Source: Hydra vulgaris
Taxonomy: Eukaryota; Cnidaria; Hydrozoa; Anthoathecata; Hydridae
Length of the DNA stretch: 64,000 nt
Assembly (NCBI RefSeq): GCF_038396675.1
Contig: NC_088928.1
Location: 12,143,501-12,207,500, forward strand
Reading direction: 5' to 3'
Position 1 is the stretch's first letter. Each line of letters begins with the position of its first letter. This document shows positions 33,481 through 43,666 of the stretch, piece by piece. The translations under genes and the position numbers were made by a program. The notes beneath the pieces were generated by a model that had not been told where the DNA came from, did not search any database, and worked only from the letters and a program-made list of their open reading frames with translations.

Positions 33481-35203
33481 TATGATGATTTAAATTTGTT
33501 AGGAGCATATGCAAAATTTTCGTCTAGTCCTGTTCCAGTTTGTACCAATTGAGCTGGATATTGTAGATACATAGTTAACAAACCTTTATACCGTTCTGTA
33601 AATTGAAAAGTAATTTGAAACGAATTGTTTCCTGCAATAATTGTGGGAGGTTTGTCGTTGACATAATTGCAATCGCTGGTCGTGTCTATGACTAACGTTC
33701 AGTTATATTATCCGTACTAAAATAACTTGACGGACTTTTAATAAAACTATCGTCATCGCTTGTGTATTAATCGGCAAAATTATTAATATTTGATGTAGAA
33801 GGAGTGTTTCCTTTACTCCTCGAAACATAATTTCGCCAAGGAAGTTGTTGATCTTCGACTTTAGTAAGATCAATTTCAACAGTATCGCCTGGAGAATTAA
33901 CAAATGTTCTTCTATAATTATATAAAGAAATTTTTTTTAAAAACTTAAAAGCAATTTTGGCAGCTGTTAAACAATTTTTGTTTAAATGATCGTTTTCTTT
34001 TTTTGATTCTACTGAAAATATAATACAATGAGGTACAATATCTGCTGTTTTTATATTTCCCAAATTAACGGTAACTTAACCTTCTACGTTTGTAATGACA
34101 AGTCCATGATGAGCAAAACGAAGTAAAGTATAAGTTTCGTCTTTTTTACTGTTAATGTATAAAGAATTTTCCAACGGTAAACTCGGTTTTATTCTATACG
34201 TGTTTACGTAAATAGTAGGATTTTTAATAACAAAACCAACGTTGGCAAGAGCTGTAGCGTCGGCGTTAGTATAAACCAATACCGATTCTAAAAGTAGATT
34301 CGTATCATTTTCATTGTAAAATTCAATTTTAAGTTGTTTTCCTTTTCCATATTAGGTTTTGATTCGAAAAAAATTCTTATAATAGACTTAACGAAACTCT
34401 AAACTTGCAACCTTTATCTCCAGTCAAAAGTGCGTTGTATCTAGTTTTCAATTCTGTTTGATAACTGGGAATCGCTCCGTTTATGGCTCTAATTAAATCG
34501 TTAGGGTCGGCTGATTGAATAAGAGCTTTTGTTTCATTAAAAGTTACTCACTATCAGTATCAGTATCATCAACTTCAACAATTTCAACAAATCCTAAATT
34601 TGGATTAATTATTTCTTGGCTAAATCTTTTTAAACAATTTTTTTTTAATGAGTAGAGCTTTAAAACGATCGAAAGCACGATTTGTTGTCGCGTTGTTTGC
34701 GCAATAGTATTATTTTGTTGATAATTAGGATAAACTTTCATATTTTTTATTATATTTTGAACGATGTTTGCTGCTAAACATATTTTTCCTAAAAAAGCTG
34801 TATCGTCGGCTAAAGTGGAAAATTTTGTTTGAGTGTTCAAGTTTTTATAAAGAAAGAAATCAAAATCTAATACATAGCCTTGCAGTCCATTCGTTTAACA
34901 GCATAGTAAAAGTAATTAAATTTGAGAAATCCGAAGTTAGGTTGCACGAAAATCTTTGATAACCAGTAGCTATAACTTCTTGAGGTTGAGCTGTTTGAAA
35001 ACCTGGATATTTTTCGTTTAAAATAGCATTATATTCTGCGCTAATATTACCGCTTGTTGCTTCTTGCAACAAACGATTTTCGTCTTCTGCTTTGCTAAAA
35101 CATTTTCAAGAGTAACATGTTCGTCTGTGTTTGGCGTATAACGGTTTCCGTCGACCGCTCTCATATATTTAGCTGTTGAAGCCATTTTTTAAATTAAATA
35201 AGA
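33481..35203 (-). pseudogene. Large virus-like gene, probable capsid protein, multiply broken
   Basis: From ATG 35203 (MASTAKYMRAVDGNRYTP) a protein of roughly 570 residues can be followed on the minus strand through successive frames to a stop at 33481. I count at least four frameshifts (near 35095, 34845, 34550 and 34380), an in-frame stop near 34077, another near 33768 and a shift near 33690. The open pieces are at 35072-34860, 34840-34544, 34279-34076 and 34063-33767. Their composition (many Asn, Thr, Gln and beta-prone stretches; an acidic DDTDTDSE patch) suits a virion structural protein, and it is the largest gene of the element. No catalytic motif is visible. It may be one gene or two adjacent genes; capsid identity is inference. 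Confidence 0.45.
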
Positions 35204-35264
35204 AAAAATTAAAACCTTTTTTTTAAAACGTTTTTTTTTTTTTCTATTTATTCATCATCTGAGT

Positions 35265-35621
35265 CGGAAGTGTTTTTTTTTTATGGTAATTTTTTGTTTT
35301 TAACCTCTTTTAAAGCTCGAGTGTAACCAAGTTCAATTAAACTTTTTTTATTTAATTTTTTTTCTTTTTTTCACCGCTATTCTCCATAAGTCTACGAGAT
35401 AAAATTGCTCTTTGTTGGATAATGCCATTTCTGCATAAACCGTGAATAACGTCTACTGCGTTAACTTCTTGAAAACATTGAGAGCATACGTGAGACGGAA
35501 CAGTGATTTTATTTTTTGGAGGTTTTTTTTCGATAGTTTCATCTTCTTCTGAACTTTCTTCGCTTTCTTCGTCTGGATATTTTCGTTTCTTACGTTTTGG
35601 TTTTTCATCATGTACTTTTTT
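35265..35621 (-). pseudogene. Small Cys-containing, charged virus-like gene
   Basis: The minus frame 35615-35352 encodes a Lys/Arg patch (KPKRKKRKYPDEE, resembling a nuclear localisation signal), an acidic run (ESEESSEEDE) and a Cys segment, CSQCF ... HGLC, that could hold zinc. A further short frame (LIELGYTRALKEV, ending TSDSDDE) follows across an A-run and may be its displaced C terminus. The start is probably lost to a poly(A) slip near 35620. No family recognised. Confidence 0.4.
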
Positions 35622-35670
35622 TTAAATCATTTTCTTTTTTGAGGTTTTTCTTCTTTGGTTTATTCTTTTT

Positions 35671-35904
35671 TTATTTTTTTAAATATTCGCATTTTTCTTC
35701 CAATTCTGATTTCATGTTTAAAATGTCAGATTTGGTAGAATATTGCGAAAGTTGATTTTGTAGATGATTTACATGATTTTTAATTTGATTAAACTGATCT
35801 TTATGATTTAATTTTGAATCTAAATTGATTAAATTTTTATCGTATCTTCCTTTAGCGCAAAAAAGACTCGTTTTTTTTAATAATAGAAAAAAAAACAAAT
35901 TCAT
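35671..35904 (-). CDS. Small coiled-coil protein of the virus-like element
   Basis: 77 residues. A short hydrophobic start (MNLFFFLLLKK) is followed by a helical, charged region (IKNHVNHLQNQLSQYSTKSD, then MKSELEEKCEYLKK) with heptad-like Leu/Ile spacing. Signal-anchored coiled coils of this kind can be fibre or scaffold proteins, but nothing specific is recognised. Confidence 0.4.
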   Translation of the reverse strand: MNLFFFLLLKKTSLFCAKGRYDKNLINLDSKLNHKDQFNQIKNHVNHLQNQLSQYSTKSDILNMKSELEEKCEYLKK

Positions 35905-36109
35905 TTCTCTTTATATTTTTTATCATAAACAAATATAATAAATCAAATTATTTTATAGTAATCAAATAGGTTTATTTTCTATTTTTATATAACGTTATTT
36001 TAAAAAGTACTTAATTGTAAAACGGTACCATTTGTATTTTCAATGTAGGGTTAAAAAAAACTGTATTACTTAGATTGCTGAAGGTAAGAGGTTCTTTTTT
36101 AGAGTTCAA

Positions 36110-36640
36110 AAAAGACTATTTAGTACATTTCCAATCTTCTACATCGTTAATATCGAAAGTTGTTAATTGTCCTTGAATTTCAGGCTTGCGATTATTAGTG
36201 AAATCGATATTGATTGACATTTGCGTAGGATTGTTAAAATTTGCTAAATCAAAAGCAACAATGCTGGGTTCGTATCTTTTATTCATGAATATTCCGCAAT
36301 TGATGGCTTGAGTGTATCGTGTTGTTGTAGGAAAGTTAAAAATGGCGTTATTAAAATTAGTTATTTGCGTTAAAATGCATCTTAAAAAAACAATTTTTTT
36401 CTTTTGTATTTTAAAATCTTGAGTCATGGCGCTAGCCATATTGTGATCTACTTGCATAGCAAACCTTATATTTTGCAATTAAACTTAAATCGGCTCTCAT
36501 AATTTTATAAATATCGGTAGGTAAATGAGACTTGAAATGGTTTGTCAGAAAGATCAAAAATAACGATTGGCATTTGATAAGGAGAATGTGAATTATCTTT
36601 CATTACAAAGGAACTAGTTTGAAAATTTTTAAAATTTTTT
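36110..36640 (-). pseudogene. Virus-like gene next to the right terminal repeat, frameshifted
   Basis: Pieces in three frames run in order: MKDNSHSPYQMPIVIFDLSD from about 36604, FKSHLPTDIYKIMRADLSLI near 36535-36480, and the open frame 36478-36116 (HNMASAMTQDFKIQKKKIV ... FDINDVEDWKCTK). The product would be about 170 residues. No known domain; beta-rich and Asn-rich like the large gene. It is the first leftward gene, so it may lie directly behind a promoter in the right repeat. Confidence 0.4.
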
Positions 36641-36756
36641 TTTCATGATTAAAATTTTTTTTTAGATCTTTTTTTATCGGATTACGCGACGTCATTATTT
36701 TTAAAAAAGGCAGACGGACGGACGGGAATGATAAATGCAACATTCATCTATCATCA

Positions 36757-37928
36757 ATCGTTTTTAATAAAAATGATAACATTAATTAATTGGCTTGGAA
36801 TATTTTTTTAATTGCTTGGGTTATTCTGTTATTATAATTTTGCTGATTCGATTAAATCATCTTCCGACATTTTTATTAAGTTTTAAGGTTGCATAACATT
36901 AAAAAGTTTTTTACATTTCAGTTAATCTATTAGTTATAATATTTATATACATAAATTCAACTTAATTCATCAAAATGTCTTTTATATTTGAATTCTAAAA
37001 CTTAAAAGTTGGTTTTATTTGCCACTTACTGCAAATAAAAGTAGCATTTAATTTAAATAAATCGCAGTTTGATCTAAATTTCTTTTACGTTGAATTTAAG
37101 ATTACCTAACAACGTTTAGATTTAAGGACTTTTTTTTTTAAGTTTTTGAAGCATAATTAACATTCGTTATTATGTGATGCAGAGTTACTCAAATTAAAAA
37201 CAAATTCAAAGTTTAATGTTTTGTCTCTTAATTTCAGAGCTTTAGTTTGTTCTTCCCTTTTCTAATTTTTAAAGAAACTTCTGTTAAAGTATTAACTAAA
37301 AATAATTAAAATATGGTTAATATGATTAAGATTCTCGTAATTGTAAATCTCAGAAGACTCCCTGAGCTCCAACCCTTACCCCCCCCCCCCCCCACCTTGC
37401 GGGATTGTGCACCCTCTATTTGCGCCACTGATACAATATCATTAAGGCTATCCAGTTTATCTAATCATAGACTAATAAATTAGCAAATTGATGATATGGT
37501 TATGCATGTGAATATGCAGGATTATAATAAACAATATTTACAAAATAAATATCTAAAAAATAATTCTATACAAATGTATAATTATTTTTAGATATATATT
37601 TTGTAAATTTTGTATATCTCAGAAATTTTAGTATCTCAGAGTTTAAACTCTAAGATATGATAAAGTACATAACGTAGATGATATCGAATATAACAATAGA
37701 ACAGTATGAACACATAAATTTTTAGAGAAATATACCTCTGTACATTTCTCATTGAAACTATGTGTAGTTTCAATTAGAAATGTACAGATGTAAACGTATT
37801 TATAGATGTAGACGTTTTTCTATAAGTAGAAAAACATCGACATTTCTAAAGTTGTAAATAAATGTTTCTAAAAGTATTAATTACTATATTATCTCAAAAA
37901 TAATTTTTTGATAAAAAATCTTATATTG
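36757..37928. other. AT-rich spacer
   Basis: No gene. A 15-base poly(C) run at about 37380-37394 borders CCACTG / CAGTGG-like hAT-end sequence (37370-37424). A stem of 22-bp arms with no more than two mismatches lies at 37738-37787. Confidence 0.5.
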
Positions 37929-37930
37929 TA

Positions 37931-38526
37931 GGGGAGAGTGGAGAGAGGTGGGGCACGTTAATTTTTTTTTAGGGTAATTGCAATATTTTTTTTATTAGAT
38001 GTATAAACTGAAACAAACAAGTTTATACAAATAAACTTTCTTTTTAAGCACTGATTCAATCTCCTTAGGTTTCCTGCCAATTATAACTAAGTATATAAAC
38101 TTTTGGTTTTATTTTTCGTGTCATTGGGGTAAAGTGGGACAAGAGTGAGTAGAAGTGAAACAATTAAATTTAAAACAACATTTTAACACAAATTATTTAA
38201 ATAGAAACTGATAAAATCATAAAATCACAAAATCGACATATAAATGTTGAAGAGCTTTCACCAATCGAAATAATCAAATAGCGACGGGAAAAAGTGGGGC
38301 ATAAATATTTCTTTTTTCTGTCCCACATCAACTCAATGTAAACACTTTTTTAAAGTACATTTCAAAATTAAGGCTTCTGGTGCACGCAGGGAAAAAGCGA
38401 TTTCTGCTAAATAGAGGGAAAGAAATTTAGTTGTTTACATTAAATAACAGTGTTTAGGCACCACTCCTAATTAGAAATTTTAGGCTGTCCGACTCCTTCC
38501 GCGCCCTACCTTTCCCCACTTTTCCC
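37931..38526. mobile_element. TA-flanked nonautonomous transposon with GGGGAGAGTGG ends
   Basis: The left GGGGAGAGTGGAGAGAGGTG and the inverted right GGGAAAAGTGGGGAAAGGTA correspond, and each is flanked by TA. The interior has no gene but repeats GTGGG(A/G)CA motifs (38130, 38292), like the subterminal repeats of the 16730-17621 element. The ends look distantly related to that family. Confidence 0.65.
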
Positions 38527-38733
38527 TAATTACTTATGTATATTTTGTGTATTATATGTTTATATGTTGTCATGGAAATCTTGCTCTCTATGATAACATA
38601 TAAACATGTAATACACTTAAAAGAGTCGTTTTTATTTTAGGTGAATCAAAACTATTATTTTAATGTTAAATCAGTTTTTTTGTTTCAAATTTGTAAAGTT
38701 TTCTGTTGCTCGAGTCATATCTATAGTTGTGTT

Positions 38734-39464
38734 TAGTAATCGACCGAAACAGAAAAAAGCTGACACCGAAATAAACCGAAATTTTGGGTACTCTAGTTCG
38801 ATGTCGAAACCGAAATCGACATTTCGGCAAATATTTACCGAAACCAATACCGACATTTCGTTTAGTCAAAATTATTTTCATTAGAAAATTTCATTTTTAA
38901 ATGCAATTTTACATTTGCTGTTTTTTTTTATATGTGTATTACGTTAGAATTGATTACCCAGTGGGCACAATACGTTTTTAAAACGTTCTTTGAACGTTTT
39001 TAATAGGTTTTTATTAGGTTTAAACCTTATAAAAACGTCTAAAAAACGTTTAAAAAACGTCTAAAAAACGTTTTAAAAACGTACCGTGCCCACTGGGTAA
39101 TTTTTACATAAGTTTACAAAGTGAATTTAATACATAAGTTGGCAATATAAGTTAATAGCGAAAGTTAACGACTGGTTTTGATTTTCTCTGCAAAACAAGA
39201 ATTTTTTGAGGTATTTTGTGAAAATTCTTAAAAATTTAGTGCAAAATCCCGAAAATTTTTGTGAAAGTTCTCAAAAATAATTATTTCTCTAAATTAGATA
39301 AAAATTTAAAGTTTTACAAATTTTTCGATTTTCGGTATGTTTTTCAACAGAAATTTTGCTTTTTACCGAATTTATAAAAAGTACCGAAACCAAAATTTCG
39401 GTATCGGTTCAAATTGAAATTTCGGCCGAAACCGACACCGCAACAGAATTTCGGTCTATCACTA
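38734..39464. mobile_element. Nonautonomous hAT-like element with a nested MITE
   Basis: The ends TAGTAATCGACCGAAAC and (inverted) TAGTGATAGACCGAAAT are flanked by 8-mers GTTGTGTT and GTTGTGAT (7 of 8 identical), fitting hAT insertion. Subterminal sequence is dense in CCGAAATTTCGG-like palindromes. Overlapping frames of 60-73 codons on both strands are produced by these repeats. A 141-bp MITE is inserted at 38957. A partial second copy lies at 22150-22615. Confidence 0.75.
38957..39097. mobile_element. 141-bp CCCAGTGGGCAC MITE nested in the hAT-like element
   Basis: Perfect 12-bp ends CCCAGTGGGCAC / GTGCCCACTGGG are flanked by ATTA on the left and TAAT on the right (TA duplication possible). 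Inside, AAAACGT and TAAAAAACGTT units repeat. The partial copy of the host element at 22150 lacks it, confirming insertion. Confidence 0.8.
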
Positions 39465-39529
39465 GTTGTGATCAAAACTAAAAATCGTAACTAACTAAAC
39501 TAAAAAAACTGTAACTAAAACTAGTCTAA

Positions 39530-39800
39530 TAACTTTTTAGTCGAACTAATATTAGTCGACTAACTTTTTAGTTAACCAAAACTTAGTCGATAATTTTTTT
39601 AATCTTAGGAAAATTAGTCGGCTAACTATTTAGTTAACTAAAATCAGTCGACTGACTTTAGTCTAACTAAAATCAGTTGACAAAGTTTGTAGTCTACCTA
39701 AAACTAATCGACTCACTTTTTTTCTTAGTTGACTAACTTTTTAGTTTAACTAAAGTTAGTCGACTAACTTTTTAATCTAACTAAATTTGCTCGACTAATT
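39530..39800. repeat. ~30-bp degenerate repeat (TTAGTCGACTAACTTTTTAG)
   Basis: Eight or so units built around the palindrome TAGTCGACTA separated by ACTTTTTAGTTAACTAAA. Strongly diverged. Confidence 0.7.
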
Positions 39801-40011
39801 TAAAGTATATGTAATTAGGTACAGCCCCTAAATTTGGGCGCTATCCATTAACTACATAAACAAAATAGATGCTCTTTATAAAGAGCATCAATTTAATGTT
39901 TGCTTTTAAGATTTTTGGAGAAAGGGTTTTTAAATTTATAATTGAAGTGAATTGTAAATTATAAAAAACATTTATCTGAAATCAATTTATAAAAAATACA
40001 TGGTTCCATAC

Positions 40012-40247
40012 TTTTTTTTTTGTTATTCACCCCTCAAGGCCGAGAAGGCCACTACAGATGAGGAGGCTAATTAACAGTGGTTATAACCCTCTCTCAACTC
40101 TATAACTCCGAAACACGAACCTTGACAAACAAGGCCGCTGCGCGGAGAAACAAGTTGAACGCGGTACTACCCGGGACGTGGTGGAGATCGAACTCGGAAC
40201 CTCTTGCTCATGAAGCGAGCGCTTTACCACTACACCACTACCGCATG
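40012..40247 (-). mobile_element. tRNA-derived SINE with poly(A) tail
   Basis: On the minus strand the head GCGGTAGTGGTGTAGTGGTA (A box) and GAGTTCGATCTCC (B box) resembles a tRNA gene. It is followed by a GC-rich body (ACGTCCCGGGTAGTACC, GCGCAGCGGCC) and an A10 tail at 40021-40012. The plus frame of 61 codons is incidental. This family differs from the SINEs at 2393 and 7690. Confidence 0.75.
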
Positions 40248-40640
40248 ACTTCCTTTATTTAACACCTCCATTCATTATTTAATGTAATAATTGGTAAATT
40301 ATTTAGTTTTACAATCATAAAATCGTAGATATTTACAATGATGACAATTATATTGTATAAATTAGACATTTAAAGTTTTTTATTATATTTATATTGTTTA
40401 ATTGAATATATATCTTGTTAAACTATCCCTTTTATTTTTCTTTCAAAAGATAAAATAATATTTACTAATTATGTATTCGGTATAAAATATCAGCTGTTTT
40501 TGACTGAGTTATTCTGCTAAAAAACAAGTTGTTATTTAATTCAGAAAAAAAAACTTGGGGAAATCTAGGTACAAACAAAACATTTTTATTACCTAATTGT
40601 CACATATCTATATACTTATTATAAGAAATTGAGTTATTAA
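40246..40640. other. AT-rich spacer
   Basis: Nothing seen. Confidence 0.5.
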
Positions 40641-40643
40641 ATT

Positions 40644-41030
40644 ATGTCAAACAATAATACGTTTTCTGCTATAACACACCACTTCAATATCCAATTTAAA
40701 GAAAAGATTGGGAAAAAGAAAGACCTTAGAAGAACAAAACCCTTTAAAACATAGCAATAGCGAAACCAGTTTAAGTTTTTTATTCGGTCAAAAGGAAATT
40801 GAAACACAGTCTATTGAAGAAACAAAAAAACTACATACTCGATTGAAGAGGAAAAATCAAAATGGGTATGCAAAGAATGTAATAGTAACAGATCTAAAAA
40901 ATACTCAAGTAAAACATTGAAAAGTATACTAGATTACCATCTTGAACATGATCACGATATAATAACGCTGAAAAAGAAACGAAACATGAGGGGCTTGTCG
41001 AAAGAAAACAGCAATAAAATTAATAAATAA
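40644..41030 (+). pseudogene. BED-finger fragment of a hAT-type transposase
   Basis: From MSNNNTFSAITHHFNIQFKE (40644) through a shifted frame to WVCKECNSNRSKKYSS and LDYHLEHDHD (about 40860-40965), spaced as a BED zinc finger (C-x2-C ... H-x4-H). At least two frameshifts. The catalytic part is absent; a LINE remnant follows directly. Confidence 0.5.
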
Positions 41031-41084
41031 CTAATTTTTTAACTCCACTCTTAGATAAGTTAAATATTGGAAAAAAAAAAGGAT

Positions 41085-43523
41085 TTTTCTTATGAGGGAT
41101 TTCAATATGGATATACTAAGATATATTGAATCAAATCCTATATCTAGGTACCTTTACTTGCTTATTTCTTTTTCATTACACCCTGTTATAATTCTACCAA
41201 CACACATAACAGCAAAATCACATACACTTATTGATAACATTTTTTAAACTTCAATTCACATGACCGAATCTCTGGCAATCTTACTATTTCAATATCTACA
41301 TTTCTAGAAAAACTAATCACCTTAAAAAAAGTATATCTTACAGGCGATGCTTCAAGAACTTTAACAAAAATAAATTTATTGAAGATCTTTCCAACATTAA
41401 CTGGGATCTCTATATTAAAAAAGATGATAATGCAAATCAATCTATCAGTTTTCTTTTAAAGATATTTGAAAACATATTAGACCATACAAAAAACTAGCTA
41501 AGCAGCAAATTAAATTTAAATCAAAACCATGGATAACCAATGACATACTTAGATCTATTTCGATTAAAAACAAACTATATAAAAAATGCACAAAATGTAG
41601 AGATATTATTACTAAAAATAAACTGTTTTTTAAATTTAAATTTTGTAGAAACAGAATCAGCAATTTATTAAAAATTAGTAAAAATTTTTATTACACAACC
41701 TATTTTAGTAAAAACCTAAACAATATTAAAAATACTTGGAAAGGGATACAAGAAATCATTAATATAAAACCTTCCTACCATAGTTCAACTCTCAATCTTA
41801 AATTGAAAGAAAATATCATCATAAATCAAACTATTGTATTGAATGTATTGAACAACTTTTTTGTTGCTGTCCAAAAAAACTTCAAAAACAAAATCATTCC
41901 TTTAACATCCAAATTTACTTACTAAATTATGTCAACTCTCTAAATTCTAGTTCGTCCTTTTATGATCCTGTCACAGAGAATGAAATCTCTAATCTTATTA
42001 AAACCACCCTTAGAACTGAAAAAAAGCTTTGGTTTATAGTTTTCCAACATTCCTTCTTAAACTTATTCCAGAGATAATTTCTAAACCTCTCAGTATTGTT
42101 ATAAATAACTCATTTTAAAATGGTTTATTCTGAGATTCTTTCAAAGTTGCTAAAGCCATTCCAATAATCAAAACAAGTTCTACAATGGATATGTCTAACT
42201 ACCGACCTATCTCTCTTAATTCTAACCTAAGAATAACTCTTTGAAAAAGCTATGCATAAGACACTCTATGCATTTTTGAATAAATTAAAATGCTTTTACA
42301 AACACCAGTATTCGTTTTGTGCTAATCATTCTACAACACACTCACTTATTAAAATTACTGAGTAAATTAGAATAGCTCTTGATGATAAAAACTTTGTATG
42401 TGGTGTCTTTGTAGATTTATAAAAAGCTTTTAATACAGTAGATCATTCTACTTTACTCAAGAAATTAGAATGTTATGGAATCAGAGGAATACCTCTTAAA
42501 TGTTTTACTTCCTATCTTCACAATAGATCTCAGTTTATCTCAGTCAATGACTTAAAATCTACTTAAATAAATTGTTCCAACGGTGTCTCTAAAAACTCAG
42601 TACCAGGATCACTACTTTTTCTTCTTTACATTAATGACCCTAGTAATTCAATTAATTTTGCAGCTCCTTATCACTTTGCTGATGATACTAACTTGCTCAT
42701 TATTGACAAATTTTTTAAAAAAATTAACAAATCCATTAATCGTGATTTTGCCTAACTAGTTCAGTGGCTTCGCTCAAATAAGCTTTCTCTCAACTGTAGA
42801 CTGTCTCCTTCTGTAACTGTGTTTCTCAAAACTAAATTTGTCATATTCAAATCTAATAAAACAAAAATCAATAAAAATTTAAACTTTAGATTAAATGGCC
42901 AGAAAATCATTCCCGTAAACTCAAAAATGAAAAGGAATTATAATTGATTCCAACCTATCGTTAAAGACTTCGCTATAAAACTAAGCAGATCAAATGGAAT
43001 ACTGGCTAAGGTTCGCCATTATGTCAATCTGAAAACACTATTAAATGTATATCATGCCATTTTTGGCTCACATATACAATATGCTTGTAAAAGATGGGGA
43101 CAATCTTAACAGCAAGCAGTTTTAAGGATATCCCATCTTTAAAATAATGCTCTAAAAATAATATATATTCAGAGTTACAAACTCAATCCTTATGAGCTTT
43201 ATCTTACTTCTAAAATGCTTAAACTATGTAATCTTGTTCAATTCTTGAATTGCCAGTTTGTCTGGAATCACCAACACAAAAACTTATCTCTTACCTTCGA
43301 TAATTTTTTCCCCAAAAATGCAAATAACCAATACTATGTTCAATCAATTGATAATCTGAACCTAGCAGTTTTAAAACATCGCTCTGTTACATATGGATAT
43401 AAGCCTATAAAAAACCAATGTCTAAAATGTTGGAATAACCGTCTCAATGACCTAAAAGCTCTCCATTCAATTGATATTTTTAGGAGTAATCTATTCCACT
43501 CCTTTCTAATCAAATACAGTTAA
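41085..43523 (+). pseudogene. Decayed CR1/Jockey-like LINE (endonuclease end, RT, C terminus)
   Basis: Begins within the APE endonuclease (MRDFNMDILRYIESN at ~41094, where RDFN stands for the usual GDFN; then PTHITAKSHTLIDNIF). RT motifs follow: FVDL-stop-KAFNTVDHSTLL (~42409) and FADDTNLL (~42671). A C-terminal domain frame at 43215-43523 ends with a stop at 43521. Stops and shifts are spread throughout, so this copy is older than the LINE at 31434. It lacks ORF1. Confidence 0.75.
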
Positions 43524-43666
43524 TAAACCCAAAGATATGTGTATCTGTGTATAAGTGTTTGTGATAAGCGCATGTGAATAAGTGTGAGTATATATGTATG
43601 TATGTGTATATGTATGAATGGATGTGTATGTTAGCATGTGTTTGTTTGTATATATTGGCATGTGTA

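Larger units (their letters stand above)
29766..36756. mobile_element. Virus-derived element (Polinton/adintovirus-like) with ~120-bp inverted repeats
   Basis: The left end (29766-29890) matches the inverse of 36640-36756: TGATGATAGGTGAATG, CATTTATCGTTCCCGTCC, CCGTCTGCCTTTTTT, ACGTCGCATAATCCGATAAA and AAGATCT all recur in order with few changes. Between them are about ten small or broken genes: three short plus-strand frames at the left, the rest on the minus strand. Removing the LINE at 31434-33418 leaves about 5.0 kb. The small basic proteins resemble the adenovirus and adintovirus core protein PX, and the largest gene looks structural. I see no B-type DNA polymerase, retroviral-like integrase, protease or packaging ATPase, so this is a deleted or satellite-like copy, or a lineage that I do not know. 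Polinton repeats begin with AG, and an AG occurs near both ends (29773; 36749), but I cannot find a 6-bp target duplication. Confidence 0.65.

Noticed and set aside
29766-36756. Target-site duplication for the virus-like element
   Set aside because: Six-base flanks tested at both possible end positions (ATCATG/ATCGTT; GATGAT/ATCATC) do not match convincingly, so none is claimed.
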